A DNA stretch of 64,000 nucleotides from CBDDHT01 sp965228615. Lineage in GTDB: Bacteria; Pseudomonadota; Alphaproteobacteria; Rhizobiales; Methyloligellaceae. The notes beneath the pieces were generated by a model. The model was not told the DNA's origin and did not search any database. It saw only the letters and a program-made list of their open reading frames with translations. Positions 1-9,162 of the stretch are shown piece by piece. Positions within the stretch are counted from its first letter, which is position 1. Each line of letters begins with the position of its first letter. A program made the position numbers and the translations under genes. The stretch covers positions 2,790,001 through 2,854,000 of the forward strand of contig CBDDHT010000004.1 of assembly GCA_965228615.1 (NCBI GenBank), written 5' to 3'.

Positions 1-365
1 GGTGCCAAGAGCAATATCAGCAGGAGGCCGATACCTGAAAACGCAATTGCATGAACAAGAATGAACTGGTGCATGCGTGCATACCGTTCCGACGTCGCGA
101 AGCCTCGTAGAGCGAGAAGCAATCCAGCCGAAACGGCGGGAACCAGGACGATGGTCCAGCGACTGTCGGAAAGCTGATACAGCAGCAGGGCAGAAAGCGC
201 GCCCAAATAGAGCGCGATGAGCAAAAGACTTCCCCGTGACCAACGACAAGTCTCCCGGCCGACGTGCCTCAGAAACGCCGCTTCGTCTTCGCTGTCGCGA
301 AATCGCGACACTAGTGTCCGACCCGACATGATATTCGCAGAGTTGGTACCCTTGAACTCACCCAT
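1..365 (-). CDS. Membrane protein, N-terminal part (runs off left edge)
   Basis: An open frame runs without a stop from an ATG at 365 (a second in-frame ATG is at 329) off the left edge of the window, giving 121 residues. After a charged N-terminus there are three hydrophobic stretches, at about residues 44-63, 70-87 and 98-120, each separated by short polar turns. This layout is what one sees in the membrane part of sensor proteins such as class III adenylate cyclases or GGDEF proteins, but the catalytic part would lie outside the window, so the function is not known. Confidence 0.5.
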   Translation of the reverse strand, partial: MGEFKGTNSANIMSGRTLVSRFRDSEDEAAFLRHVGRETCRWSRGSLLLIALYLGALSALLLYQLSDSRWTIVLVPAVSAGLLLALRGFATSERYARMHQFILVHAIAFSGIGLLLILLLA

Positions 366-550
366 AACAAGCTGATTAGAGCGCAATTTTCGCTGTTTGT
401 CTGTCCAAGGATTGCCAAAACGAACGGTGAGCAGCAATCAATGCCTGCACAAGATTGTCACTTTTGACGGTCAAGCTCGTCAGGCGTTGCCAATTCCCCT
501 GCACCACGGCACTCTGAAGTCGGCTGGCAAGATCATGGAGCCTCGTTCCC

Positions 551-1627
551 ATGAAGGTTTTCATTCTGCTTGGAACGCGCAAGGGCGTCTTCATCTTTGA
601 AAGCGACGGTGACCGTCAGACATGGACATCACGCGGCCCCTTCTGCCAGGCTTGGCCGATGAACCATGTGATTGCCGATCCGGCGACAGCAACCATCTTT
701 GGTGCTGGTGGCGATCAATGGTTCGGCCCGGCCGTTTGGAAATCAACCGATCTCGGCGAGACCTGGAGCCACTCGAGCCAGGGGCTGACCTACTCTGAAG
801 GCGAAGACCCGATTACATCCGTCTGGAGTCTTGCCCAAAGTCAAGAAACCCTGTTCGCAGGCGTCGGACCGGCTGGGCTTTTTCACAGCGACGATGCAGG
901 CGCCACCTGGACCCAAATGGAAGGATTGCGCGATCACCCCTCCCGTGCCGACTGGCAGCCTGGAGGTGCCGGCCTCATCCTCCATTCCATCGTCGTCGAT
1001 CCGAGCAATCCTGAATACATGTGGACTGCAATTTCGGCAGCAGGCGTATTCTACACGAGCGACGGCGGCAAGACCTGGGAGCCGCGCAACAGGGGCACAC
1101 GCGCGGACTTCCTGCCGGAGGGGCAAAACTATCCGGAATTCGGCCAATGCGTGCATAGCCTCGTTATGGCGTCTCAAATGAGCAATCGCCTTTATCAGCA
1201 GAACCATTGCGGTATGTATCGAAGCGATGATTCTGGCGAGACCTGGCAAAGCGTCGAAGCCGGCCTCCCATCCACATTCGGATTTCCCGCGGCGGCGCAT
1301 CCAAGAGATCCGGACACGCTCTATCTCCTGCCGCTGAATGGCGACATGCAGGGCCGCTATGTGCCCGATGCAAAGGCTGCCGTTTGGCGCACACGAGACG
1401 CCGGCCAAAGCTGGGACGCACTACGTGGCGGCCTCCCTCAGCAGAAGGTCTATTTCGGCGTTCTCCGTCAGGCGATGGCAACGGATAACCTCGAGTCCGT
1501 TGGTGTCTATTTTGGAACCAACACGGGATCGCTCTACGCCAGCATTGATGAGGGTGACAATTGGACCCGCATTGCCGAGCATCTCCCCGCGATCCACTCT
1601 GTGGAAACGCTTGTGCTCGATACATGA
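551..1627 (+). CDS. BNR/Asp-box beta-propeller protein (sialidase-like, non-enzymatic or unknown activity)
   Basis: The 358-residue product contains six Asp-box motifs of the S-x-D-x-G-x-T-W type, at about residues 65-72, 113-120, 170-176, 225-232, 281-288 and 331-338. They are regularly spaced, as in the blades of a six-bladed BNR propeller (sialidase/VPS10-like fold). No signal peptide is visible, so it is probably cytoplasmic. The arginine triad and nucleophile of true sialidases cannot be assigned, so enzyme activity is not claimed. The stop overlaps the start of the downstream ThiS/MoaD-like gene (ATGA), so the two are translationally coupled. A GGAG lies about 10 bases before the ATG. 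Confidence 0.8.
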   Translation: MKVFILLGTRKGVFIFESDGDRQTWTSRGPFCQAWPMNHVIADPATATIFGAGGDQWFGPAVWKSTDLGETWSHSSQGLTYSEGEDPITSVWSLAQSQETLFAGVGPAGLFHSDDAGATWTQMEGLRDHPSRADWQPGGAGLILHSIVVDPSNPEYMWTAISAAGVFYTSDGGKTWEPRNRGTRADFLPEGQNYPEFGQCVHSLVMASQMSNRLYQQNHCGMYRSDDSGETWQSVEAGLPSTFGFPAAAHPRDPDTLYLLPLNGDMQGRYVPDAKAAVWRTRDAGQSWDALRGGLPQQKVYFGVLRQAMATDNLESVGVYFGTNTGSLYASIDEGDNWTRIAEHLPAIHSVETLVLDT

Positions 1628-1905
1628 CGACCGCATTGCCAGGCGTCACAGTCACGCTGACACCGGCCCTTCTGGCCCTGTTTCCCGAAGCACCATCGCG
1701 GCTCGAAGTCGCAGGCACGTCCGTCAGTGCAGTGATCGACGAACTCGACAATCGTTGGCCCGGCATGGGCGACCGGCTTCGCGATTCTTCCCCGGCGATA
1801 CGGAAACACATCAATGTTTTCGTCGATGGTGAACGGGCAAGCCTGGAGACCCAGCTGGAGCCGGGGGCCGAAATCTTTGTGCTGACGGCAATCTCTGGTG
1901 GTTAG
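1624..1905 (+). CDS. ThiS/MoaD-like ubiquitin-fold small protein
   Basis: The 93-residue protein ends in Gly-Gly, the hallmark of beta-grasp sulfur carriers and other ubiquitin-like proteins that are activated at the C-terminus by an E1-type enzyme. The start is the ATG at 1624, inside the stop of the upstream propeller gene. The sequence has the MoaD/ThiS pattern: a beta-rich N-terminus, a central helix near residues 35-55, and a strand with F-V-D-G before the final L-T-A-I-S-G-G. No ThiF/MoeB or MoaE gene is adjacent. The partner is therefore unknown and the coupling to a propeller protein is the only context clue. Confidence 0.8.
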   Translation: MTTALPGVTVTLTPALLALFPEAPSRLEVAGTSVSAVIDELDNRWPGMGDRLRDSSPAIRKHINVFVDGERASLETQLEPGAEIFVLTAISGG

Positions 1906-1925
1906 AGATTTTGCGCAACTGCAAC

Positions 1926-3134
1926 CTATCTCTGAAGCGCGAGCGCAATGCCTTGACCGACGCCGATGCACATTGTGCACAGGGCATGGTTCGCGCCGCG
2001 GCGCTGCATTTCCAGGGCTGCCGTGCCGACGAGCCGGGCACCGGACGCCCCAAGCGGATGTCCGAGCGCGATCGCACCACCGTTCGGGTTCACATGTTCG
2101 GCATCGTCATCAACGCCAAGTGCCCGCAGGACGGCCAATGCCTGAGCGGCAAAAGCCTCATTGAGTTCGATGACACCGATATCTTCGATCGACAGGTTGA
2201 GACGTTTCAAGAGGATTTCGCTGGCCGGCGCGGGGCCAAAACCCATGATACGTGGGGCAACGCCAGCCGTCGCCATACCGGCAACACGGGCGATCGGCGT
2301 CAGACCATGCTCCCTTGCGGCGTCTTCGCTGGCGATGATGAGCGCGGCCGAGCCGTCATTCACCCCGGACGCGTTGCCGGCCGTCACGGTCCCCCCCTCA
2401 CGGAACGGTGTGCGCAGGGCAGACAGAGCATCGAGCGTGGTGTTCGGCCGTGGATGCTCATCGGTTGAGACGATGATCGGGTCACCGCGCCGCACGGGAA
2501 TCGTTACCGGTGTTATCTCTTCACCCAGACGCTCCCGCATGGCATCCCCGGCGCGCTGCTGCGAGCGAAGGGCAAATGCGTCCTGGTCGGCGCGATTGAT
2601 ATTGAAATCTTCAGCAACATTCTCCGCCGTATCCGGCATGGAATCGATGCCGTGGGCTTTCTCCATTGCGGCATTCACGAAGCGCCAGCCGATTGTCGTA
2701 TCGAAGACCTCGGCCGATCGCGAAAACGCCGTGTCCGCCTTCCCCATGACAAAAGGCGCCCGACTCATGGATTCGACGCCGCCGGCAATGATCAGATCCG
2801 CCTCGCCGGACCGGATCGCGCGGGCCGCCGTTCCAACCGCATCCATCCCTGAACCACAAAGCCGGTTCATGGTCATGCCCGGCACCGAATCCGGCAGACC
2901 GGCAAGAAGAAGCGCCATGCGCGCCACATTGCGATTGTCTTCGCCTGCCTGGTTTGCGCAACCAAGGAGAACCTCATCGACAGCACCGGGGTCCATATCG
3001 GGATTGCGATCCTTCAGAGCCTGAATTGGAAGGGCTGCAAGATCGTCAGGTCGCACCTTGGACAGCGCACCGCCGTAGCGGCCAATCGGCGTTCGGATGT
3101 AATCGCAGACCCATGCGTCCCGGTTGTTCGTCAT
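1926..3134 (-). CDS. pcaF: 3-oxoadipyl-CoA thiolase / acetyl-CoA acyltransferase
   Basis: The 402-residue protein is a typical length for a thiolase. Its start region (D-Y-I-R-T-P-I-G-R-Y-G-G) and G-C-A-N-Q-A-G-E-D-N-R-N-V match the PcaF branch that cleaves 3-oxoadipyl-CoA to succinyl-CoA and acetyl-CoA. The acyl-accepting Cys is at about 93 (N-R-L-C-G-S-G); G-H-P-L-G-x-S-G and C-x-G-x-G near the C-terminus carry the catalytic His and second Cys. The frame stays open upstream to a GTG at 3269, adding 45 protein-like residues, but homology starts at the ATG at 3134, which was chosen. Other genes of the beta-ketoadipate pathway are not adjacent, so a broader thiolase role remains possible. Confidence 0.85.
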   Translation of the reverse strand: MTNNRDAWVCDYIRTPIGRYGGALSKVRPDDLAALPIQALKDRNPDMDPGAVDEVLLGCANQAGEDNRNVARMALLLAGLPDSVPGMTMNRLCGSGMDAVGTAARAIRSGEADLIIAGGVESMSRAPFVMGKADTAFSRSAEVFDTTIGWRFVNAAMEKAHGIDSMPDTAENVAEDFNINRADQDAFALRSQQRAGDAMRERLGEEITPVTIPVRRGDPIIVSTDEHPRPNTTLDALSALRTPFREGGTVTAGNASGVNDGSAALIIASEDAAREHGLTPIARVAGMATAGVAPRIMGFGPAPASEILLKRLNLSIEDIGVIELNEAFAAQALAVLRALGVDDDAEHVNPNGGAIALGHPLGASGARLVGTAALEMQRRGANHALCTMCIGVGQGIALALQR

Positions 3135-3343
3135 TGCAACATTCCCTTTTTTGTCGAAGGACCGCTCAGCGGCAGCCTTATACTCAGGTATCTTGGCAAC
3201 CAGACTTTGCGACAGGTTGGGGATACCTTTCACGTTTTCTGCGGCCAATTCGAGTATTTCATCTATCACGTCTTGGACAACTCAGCGATCCATCAAAGAA
3301 TCGGACTTGGCATCGGCGAAGAACCGAGCGATAGGAAAGTGCC

Positions 3344-4207
3344 ATGAGCGACTGGATATCAGAACGGGTCGAGAATCTGCGCCGCTCCGCCAATGTCTTC
3401 GGACGCGATGCGGGGAGCGGTTTCGCATGCGTATGGCATGTATTTGGGACGGGTCCTGCATTGACCTTGATCCATGGTGGATCCGGCTCTTGGCTACATT
3501 GGGTTCCCGTCATCGAGCAGCTGGCCCGGGATTTTCATGTACTCGTCCCGGATATGCCGGGCTTTGGCGATGCCCGAAACCGGCACTCGGAAACAATCGA
3601 TGATATTGTCGATGCTATCGTCCAAGACTTGCGCAGGCTCCTGCCACCGGGCCAAACGACGCGACTGGCCGCATTCTCGTTCGGCGGCATCATCGGCACG
3701 CATATCGCGGCTCGGGACACGACGCCCGTCTCACATCTTACATTAATTGGCTCGGCAGGTTTCGGCGGACCAAAGGGACCGCTCCCGGCGATGCAACGTC
3801 TGGACACACTATTGCCGCAGGATCTTCGAGACGGTGCCCGCGCCAATCTCATCGCCCTCATGCTTTCCCGCGAAGAAATGGCGACCGAGGAAGCCGTCCG
3901 CGGCCATCTCTTCAACTGTGTCCCGAAACCGTTTCGCTCACGCTCAATCTCCCGTTCATCGATCCTAGATGACGTTCTGCCGACTTTACGCTGTCCAGCA
4001 CATCTCACCTGGGGTGAGCAGGATGCCACCGTCAAAGGACATCTCGATGCACGCATAGCGCATGTGCGATCGCTGTTGCCCGTTGCAGAAGTTTCGGTCA
4101 TTCCGGATGCTGGCCATTGGATCATGCAGGAAGCGCCGGAGGCGTCTATCGATCTCTTGCGCGGTGAGACTAGTCCGACGTCCAGGCAAGTGGCGGGGGC
4201 TTCATGA
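3344..4207 (+). CDS. Alpha/beta hydrolase
   Basis: The 287-residue protein has the alpha/beta-hydrolase order. An oxyanion-hole H-G-G-S-G-S-W is at 44-50, the nucleophile elbow F-S-F-G-G has Ser112, a likely acid is in W-G-E-Q-D near 228, and the catalytic His is in D-A-G-H-W near 262. It resembles meta-cleavage-product hydrolases and esterases, but the substrate cannot be named. AGGA upstream of ATG 3344 supports the start. Its stop overlaps the next gene by four bases, so it is in an operon with an epimerase/dehydrogenase. Confidence 0.85.
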   Translation: MSDWISERVENLRRSANVFGRDAGSGFACVWHVFGTGPALTLIHGGSGSWLHWVPVIEQLARDFHVLVPDMPGFGDARNRHSETIDDIVDAIVQDLRRLLPPGQTTRLAAFSFGGIIGTHIAARDTTPVSHLTLIGSAGFGGPKGPLPAMQRLDTLLPQDLRDGARANLIALMLSREEMATEEAVRGHLFNCVPKPFRSRSISRSSILDDVLPTLRCPAHLTWGEQDATVKGHLDARIAHVRSLLPVAEVSVIPDAGHWIMQEAPEASIDLLRGETSPTSRQVAGAS

Positions 4208-5220
4208 GCGAGCGCATCCTGGTTACCGGCGGTTCAGGATTCATTGCCGGACATACGATACTGGCGCTCCTGGCGCGAGGATATGCCGTCCGTGCGACGG
4301 TGCGGGACAGAGATCGCATCGCGCCTCTCGAGGAAATTCTGGCAAACGGAAATGCGGGCGGCGATGTCGATTTCGCCCGGGCCGATCTGTTGGATGACGC
4401 CGGCTGGGCGGATGCCATGACAGGATGCGATGGCATCTTTCATATGGCCTCGCCATTCCCGATGAAAATGCCAAGTGACCCGCAATCGGTGATCAAACCC
4501 GCGGTTGACGGGACTTTGCGCGTGCTTGGCGCTGCAAGCAATGCCGGTATCCGACGCGCTGTCTTGACGTCTTCAATGGTCGCCATTTGCTATGGGCGGG
4601 GCGGCCGTGAAGCTGTGTTCAATGAAGAGGATTGGACCGACCCCACCGGACAGGATGTGACCCCTTATGTACAGAGCAAAACGCTCGCGGAGCGCGCCGC
4701 TTGGGATTTTGTCGCCAAGGATACGAGTAACATTGCGCTGACCACCATCAACCCCGGTCTCGTCTTCGGACCATTGCTGAGAGCAGGACACGGGACTTCG
4801 GTCGGACTGATTAGGCGCATGATGCTTGGCCGCTACCCAGGCGCCGCACGGATTGGATTCTGTATCGTGGATGTGCGGGATGTTGCCGAAATGCATGTCA
4901 GCGCGTTCGAGAACGAAGCCGCGATTGGTCAACGCTTTGCCTGCACCGATCGCTGGATGTGGTTCAGAGAAATCGGAGCGGCAGTCAAATCCGCATTTCC
5001 AGACGAAGGCCGCAAAGCACCGACATGGGATCTACCGAGCTTCGCGGTCCGCTTGGCTGCGACGTTCGACCGCTCCTTGAAGCAGATTCTGATCGAACTC
5101 GATCAAAAACGTCTTGTGGACAGCTCGAAGGCAAAACGGATTCTTGGCTGGTCACCCCGGCCCTCTGACGAGCCTATACGCTCGACGGCTGAAAGCCTCA
5201 TTCGGTTCAATCTCGTCTGA
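4204..5220 (+). CDS. NAD(P)-dependent epimerase/dehydrogenase (dihydroflavonol-reductase-like extended SDR)
   Basis: The 338-residue protein starts with a Rossmann loop G-G-S-G-F-I-A-G (residues 9-16) and has the catalytic Tyr155-x-x-x-Lys159 (Y-V-Q-S-K). The T-S-S-M motif before it supplies the active Ser. The remaining pattern (N-P-G-L-V-F-G-P, then a V-D-V-R-D-V-A-E-M-H segment) is that of dihydroflavonol-4-reductase/cinnamoyl-CoA-reductase-like extended SDRs, which reduce ketones or aldehydes with NADPH. It is coupled by ATGA to the hydrolase upstream, suggesting both act on one small carbonyl or ester compound. Confidence 0.8.
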   Translation: MSERILVTGGSGFIAGHTILALLARGYAVRATVRDRDRIAPLEEILANGNAGGDVDFARADLLDDAGWADAMTGCDGIFHMASPFPMKMPSDPQSVIKPAVDGTLRVLGAASNAGIRRAVLTSSMVAICYGRGGREAVFNEEDWTDPTGQDVTPYVQSKTLAERAAWDFVAKDTSNIALTTINPGLVFGPLLRAGHGTSVGLIRRMMLGRYPGAARIGFCIVDVRDVAEMHVSAFENEAAIGQRFACTDRWMWFREIGAAVKSAFPDEGRKAPTWDLPSFAVRLAATFDRSLKQILIELDQKRLVDSSKAKRILGWSPRPSDEPIRSTAESLIRFNLV

Positions 5221-5238
5221 GGATTTTGCGCGTAGAAG

Positions 5239-5865
5239 TCATCGCGGTATGATCTTGGCCATCTGCCTGGCATCCGCCGCGTTTTCTTTATCCAATCCAT
5301 CAATCACGCCATGCCGATCCTCTTCCCCTCGGTTCTGGCTGAGCTTCCATTTACCTTCAAGCCGGACGATGGGAATTTCGATACCAACAATGCCGCGGAG
5401 CTGGCGATTGACAAAGTCAGCGGGCGCATCGGTGACGGCCCAGGATTCATCGCGGCCCGCTTCCTGTTGATCCGTCAGACTCTCAACTTGCGCTCTCAAC
5501 CAGTCCGCCTCCTTGAAGACGCGCATCGGTCCATGAGCGTGCACGACAGCATAATTCCATGTCGGAACGACCTTTTCATGTTCCTTCTTGGTCGGATACC
5601 AGGAGGGCGTTATGTAATGCTGGACGCCCTGAAATACGGCGATAACGTCAACGCCTGCGTCATAATCCTTCCAGATCGGATTGGCGCGCGCGACATGGCC
5701 CCGCAACGTCCCCTTTTCTCCGAGTTCGGCATGGAGCATGAGCGGGATGTGATTTGCCGTGAGAGTGCCATCGACAAGACAGACCAGCGTTGCAAAGGGA
5801 TGTGCGCCGATCAGGCCATGCAAGACATCGACACGGTCTTCCTTGAAGGCTGGAGGTTGATACAT
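5239..5865 (-). CDS. FMN-binding PaiB-family protein
   Basis: The 208-residue protein begins M-Y-Q-P-P-A-F and contains A-H-P-F-A-T-L-V, A-N-H-I-P and the Y-I-T-P-S-W-Y-P-T-K motif typical of the PaiB/FMN-binding split-barrel family. Bacillus PaiB was described as a negative transcriptional regulator, but the fold is that of flavin reductases and most members are uncharacterised. A GAGGAG lies about 10 bases before the ATG at 5865. The gene converges on the upstream epimerase gene and is probably a single-gene unit with the flavin oxidoreductase 66 bases farther upstream. Confidence 0.85.
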   Translation of the reverse strand: MYQPPAFKEDRVDVLHGLIGAHPFATLVCLVDGTLTANHIPLMLHAELGEKGTLRGHVARANPIWKDYDAGVDVIAVFQGVQHYITPSWYPTKKEHEKVVPTWNYAVVHAHGPMRVFKEADWLRAQVESLTDQQEAGRDESWAVTDAPADFVNRQLRGIVGIEIPIVRLEGKWKLSQNRGEEDRHGVIDGLDKENAADARQMAKIIPR

Positions 5866-5930
5866 GCTTTGATCACTCCTCGTTGGCGATATCTTCTGGG
5901 GCCGGCTTCAGAAAATTCGATGTCAGACTC

Positions 5931-7064
5931 TTACCGCATACCAAGTTTTTCGACGAGCCTTCGACGCCCCCTCAGCCACCAACCGAATTGCTCCCGCCAC
6001 ATGGAATAACCTTCATCCTCGCCAAGTGCATCAGCCGCGTGAAGTGCCCAGTTCGGGTCTTCGAGCATTTCGCGGCCAAGCGCAATGAGATCGGCCTTCC
6101 CGTCTTCGATATAGGCATCGGCTACCGCAGGATCCCAGATAAAGCCGACGCCCATCGTAGCAATGTCGGCATCCCGGCGAACTTCCTCAGCAAAGGGTAC
6201 CTGAAACCCCGGCCCGACCGGCAATCGGTCCGGCCTGACAGCCCCGCCGATCCCGCCGCTCGAGCAATCAATAACGTCCACACCGCAGTCCTTCAGGCGG
6301 CTTGAGAGTTTCACGGTATCGGCGACTTCCCAGCCGCCCTCGATCCAGTCCTTTGCCGAAAGCCGGTAGAAGAGTGCCTTGTTGTCGGGCCAGACCTCGC
6401 GGATCGCCTCGGCGACTTCCAAGGCAAACCGGATCCGACCGTCGAAATTGCCGCCATAGGCATCATTGCGAGTATTCGCGATGGGCGAATAGAATTGGTG
6501 TATCAAAAAACCGTGCGCCGCATAGACGTCGATCACTTCAAATCCCGCCTCGTCCGCCCGGCGCGCCGCATCGCGAAACGATGCAATGACGGTGCGGATA
6601 TCATCCAGGCTCATTTCTTTTGGAACGTGCCAGTCTTCACCATAAGTCAGTGCACTTGGACCGATTGTCTCCCACGGTGCTTCGCCGCGCTCTTTGACAT
6701 CATCCTCATCGACCGGGGTCTGGTTGTGCCAAGGGCGGCGCTCACTCGCCTTGCGTCCTGCATGACCGAGTTGGATCCCCGGAACGGATCCTTCCGCCTT
6801 GATGAATCGCGTGATCCGTCCGAGTGGTTCGATATGGTCATCGCGCCACAAGCCAAGATCGCCATGGGTCCGCCGACCGCGATCCTCGACACCGGTCGCT
6901 TCCGTGAACACGAGACCGGCGCCGCCAAGAGCAAAGCGCCCGAGATGCACGAGGTGCCAATCATTCGCGGTCCCGTCCGTCGAGATGTACTGGCTCATAG
7001 GAGACACCACGACACGGTTCTTCAACGACACGCCGCGCACTTTGAACGGCTCAAATAAACCCAT
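5931..7064 (-). CDS. NADH:flavin oxidoreductase, Old Yellow Enzyme family (YqjM-like)
   Basis: The 377-residue TIM-barrel flavoprotein opens with L-F-E-P-F-K-V-R-G-V-S-L-K-N-R and has Q-L-G-H-A-G-R-K and D-V-Y-A-A-H-G-F-L-I-H-Q-F, the FMN and substrate-binding His motifs of YqjM-type ene-reductases. Such enzymes reduce activated C=C bonds with NAD(P)H. The residue corresponding to the redox-tuning Cys of YqjM (S-P-M-C) is Ser here (S-P-M-S). GGAGA precedes the ATG at 7064. The natural substrate is not predictable. Confidence 0.87.
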   Translation of the reverse strand: MGLFEPFKVRGVSLKNRVVVSPMSQYISTDGTANDWHLVHLGRFALGGAGLVFTEATGVEDRGRRTHGDLGLWRDDHIEPLGRITRFIKAEGSVPGIQLGHAGRKASERRPWHNQTPVDEDDVKERGEAPWETIGPSALTYGEDWHVPKEMSLDDIRTVIASFRDAARRADEAGFEVIDVYAAHGFLIHQFYSPIANTRNDAYGGNFDGRIRFALEVAEAIREVWPDNKALFYRLSAKDWIEGGWEVADTVKLSSRLKDCGVDVIDCSSGGIGGAVRPDRLPVGPGFQVPFAEEVRRDADIATMGVGFIWDPAVADAYIEDGKADLIALGREMLEDPNWALHAADALGEDEGYSMWREQFGWWLRGRRRLVEKLGMR

Positions 7065-7237
7065 GGTTCGTCATCTCCGGTCTGGACTTTTTCATTCGGC
7101 AAATACAGCAGATTGAGCGATCTTCGGCTGTATCGCAGATGACAAATCTGAACCTTTGTGTCCAGAGCACAACAGTTAAACTGTGATCCACATTCCGTGA
7201 TCAGGACACAGGCAGGACAGACAAACGCAAGACTTCG

Positions 7238-8128
7238 CTACCGCCGACCGGTAACAAGCCATACGGCGAACACGGTCACCGCAAATCCCGAAAATTGGAT
7301 AGCAGTCAGTGTTTCGCCGAACATGAAATAAGAGATCGTCGCCGTAATTGGAGGCACCAGATAGAAGAGCGCCGAGACCTGTGAAACAGCACCGCGCCGG
7401 ATGAGAACCATATAAAGCGTAATGGCACCGATGGATACGACAACCACAAGCCAGGCGAGGCTGACAACGAACTCCATTGTCCAGTTGATGGCACCTGTTT
7501 CGAGTCCAAACGCACCAACACCGACAACCATCGCTGCGCCGACATGCTGAAGTAATCCACCGGCAACGAGATGCGTTTCGGTTGCGAAGGCCTTCTGGTA
7601 GATGGTGCCGACCGTCATGCCCAGAACGGCGACGCAAGCGAACGCGATGCTTGTTGCAGACACGCCGCTCTTGTCGACATCGATCAGCGGCATTCCAAGA
7701 ACCAGTACAAGACCGACAAATCCAAGCATCAACCCGCCCCATTGGCGCAGGCTCACCCGTTCACCGAGCAACCTTTGAGAGAACAGGGCCGCGAAGGTGG
7801 GCTGTATGCCAAATATGAGACCGGCGATCCCTGCCGGCATACCGGCATGCATGGAGAGGAAGAAGCCGCCCATAACGACACCGTGCATAATCGCACCGGC
7901 AACGATGCTATGGAGGACCTGGAAGCCGGATGTCGGCCGGGCGGACCTTATGAAGACGACAAACGGTGCCAGCAATGCAACAACGAGCACAAAGCGATTG
8001 AACAAGGTCGTCAACGGCTCGGCAAAGGCCAGGGCGGACTTCGCGCCGATAATCCCTGAAGCAAAGAGAAAGGCGAATAGTCCCGGCATGGCCACGCTCC
8101 ACAGCCATTGGGATTCATTATCTCGCAT
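7238..8128 (-). CDS. DMT-family (EamA) transporter
   Basis: The 296-residue protein has about ten hydrophobic segments in two similar halves, the EamA arrangement of drug/metabolite exporters. Landmarks are the R-F-V-L-V-V-A-L-L segment after helix 2 and the P-T-F-A-A-L-F-S-Q-R-L-L-G-E-R motif at the end of half one. It is an inner-membrane exporter of an unknown metabolite. The start ATG at 8128 is preferred because the 27 residues upstream of it are polar and not family-like; an in-frame ATG at 8209 exists. It is divergent from a second EamA transporter that begins 135 bases away. Confidence 0.85.
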   Translation of the reverse strand: MRDNESQWLWSVAMPGLFAFLFASGIIGAKSALAFAEPLTTLFNRFVLVVALLAPFVVFIRSARPTSGFQVLHSIVAGAIMHGVVMGGFFLSMHAGMPAGIAGLIFGIQPTFAALFSQRLLGERVSLRQWGGLMLGFVGLVLVLGMPLIDVDKSGVSATSIAFACVAVLGMTVGTIYQKAFATETHLVAGGLLQHVGAAMVVGVGAFGLETGAINWTMEFVVSLAWLVVVVSIGAITLYMVLIRRGAVSQVSALFYLVPPITATISYFMFGETLTAIQFSGFAVTVFAVWLVTGRR

Positions 8129-8262
8129 TGATTCGGACCTGCGCCCGGTCCGCGGGGACCGCATTGGCGGCTTTTCAGGAAAACCAAAGAATAGCGATCG
8201 ACCCGGCACCGGTCTGTCAATGAGATGTCACTGTTCGTGCGATTGGAATTCAGGGACCCGAC

Positions 8263-9147
8263 ATGCAGCGTAAGCACACCGACCGACCGCTAACGGCCAT
8301 TATGGTCATGATCGCCGCGGTCGCCATGCTGGTCGCGATGAATTCGGCCATCAAGCTGATAGAGCCAGACTACCACGTCTTTCAGATTGTCTTCCTGCGA
8401 AACCTCGTCGCGATGTTTGTCGTCCTTCCGATGGTATTGCGCGATGGCGGAACAACGGCCCTCAGAACGACGCGCCCCGGAATGCAGCTCGCACGCTCAG
8501 TTACAGGGGTCGCGAGCGTTTGCTGTTTCTATTACGCGGTTCAACGCATGCCGGTCGCCGAGATGATCGTCATCTCGCAGGCTGTCCCCTTCTTTGTCAC
8601 GGCCTTGGCGGTATTTGTTTTGCAGGAGTCTGTTGGATGGCGGCGCTGGTTGGCGATAATTGCAGGATTTGTCGGGGTTGTCGTCGCAATGGGCCCCGTT
8701 GAGCAGGTGAGCAATGCTGCCCTTTTTGCTCTAGCTGGAACATGTCTTTGGTCAATCACATTCCTGCTGGTTCGCAGTCTCGGTGCAACCGATAGCCCTT
8801 CCGTGACCACCTTCTATTACATGGTGTTTGGAACGGTCGCGATGGGATTGGTGCAGCCCTGGTTCTGGAAGGCCCTGACGACGGAAGTCGTTATTCTCAT
8901 ACTCATCGCGGGTTTTCTCGGGGCCTTCGGTCAAGTGATGGTTGCCTATGCCATGCGGTTCGGTGAGGCATCGCTTGTGACGCCCTTCAACTATGTCGCC
9001 ATTGTCTGGGCCGTGCTTATCGATCTCATCATATGGGGAACCGTGCCGACCACATGGACCTGGACAGGCGCGGCGATCATTGTTGCTGCCGGTGTCTATA
9101 TGTCCTGGCGGGAATCGATCGCAGCAGCGGCGCGAAAGACCGAATGA
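8263..9147 (+). CDS. DMT-family (EamA) transporter
   Basis: The 294-residue protein has about ten transmembrane segments in two EamA repeats, including an N-terminal helix with M-N-S-A-I-K-L, then F-L-R-N-L-V-A in the first repeat. The second half ends W-T-W-T-G-A-A-I-I-V-A-A-G-V-Y-M-S-W-R-E, typical of S-adenosylmethionine-uptake-like or amino-acid-metabolite DMT proteins. The substrate is unknown. It is the divergent partner of another EamA gene and is only distantly similar to it. It converges with the cupin gene downstream, 15 bases away. Confidence 0.85.
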   Translation: MQRKHTDRPLTAIMVMIAAVAMLVAMNSAIKLIEPDYHVFQIVFLRNLVAMFVVLPMVLRDGGTTALRTTRPGMQLARSVTGVASVCCFYYAVQRMPVAEMIVISQAVPFFVTALAVFVLQESVGWRRWLAIIAGFVGVVVAMGPVEQVSNAALFALAGTCLWSITFLLVRSLGATDSPSVTTFYYMVFGTVAMGLVQPWFWKALTTEVVILILIAGFLGAFGQVMVAYAMRFGEASLVTPFNYVAIVWAVLIDLIIWGTVPTTWTWTGAAIIVAAGVYMSWRESIAAAARKTE

Positions 9148-9162
9148 CGTTGATCGACTCTT

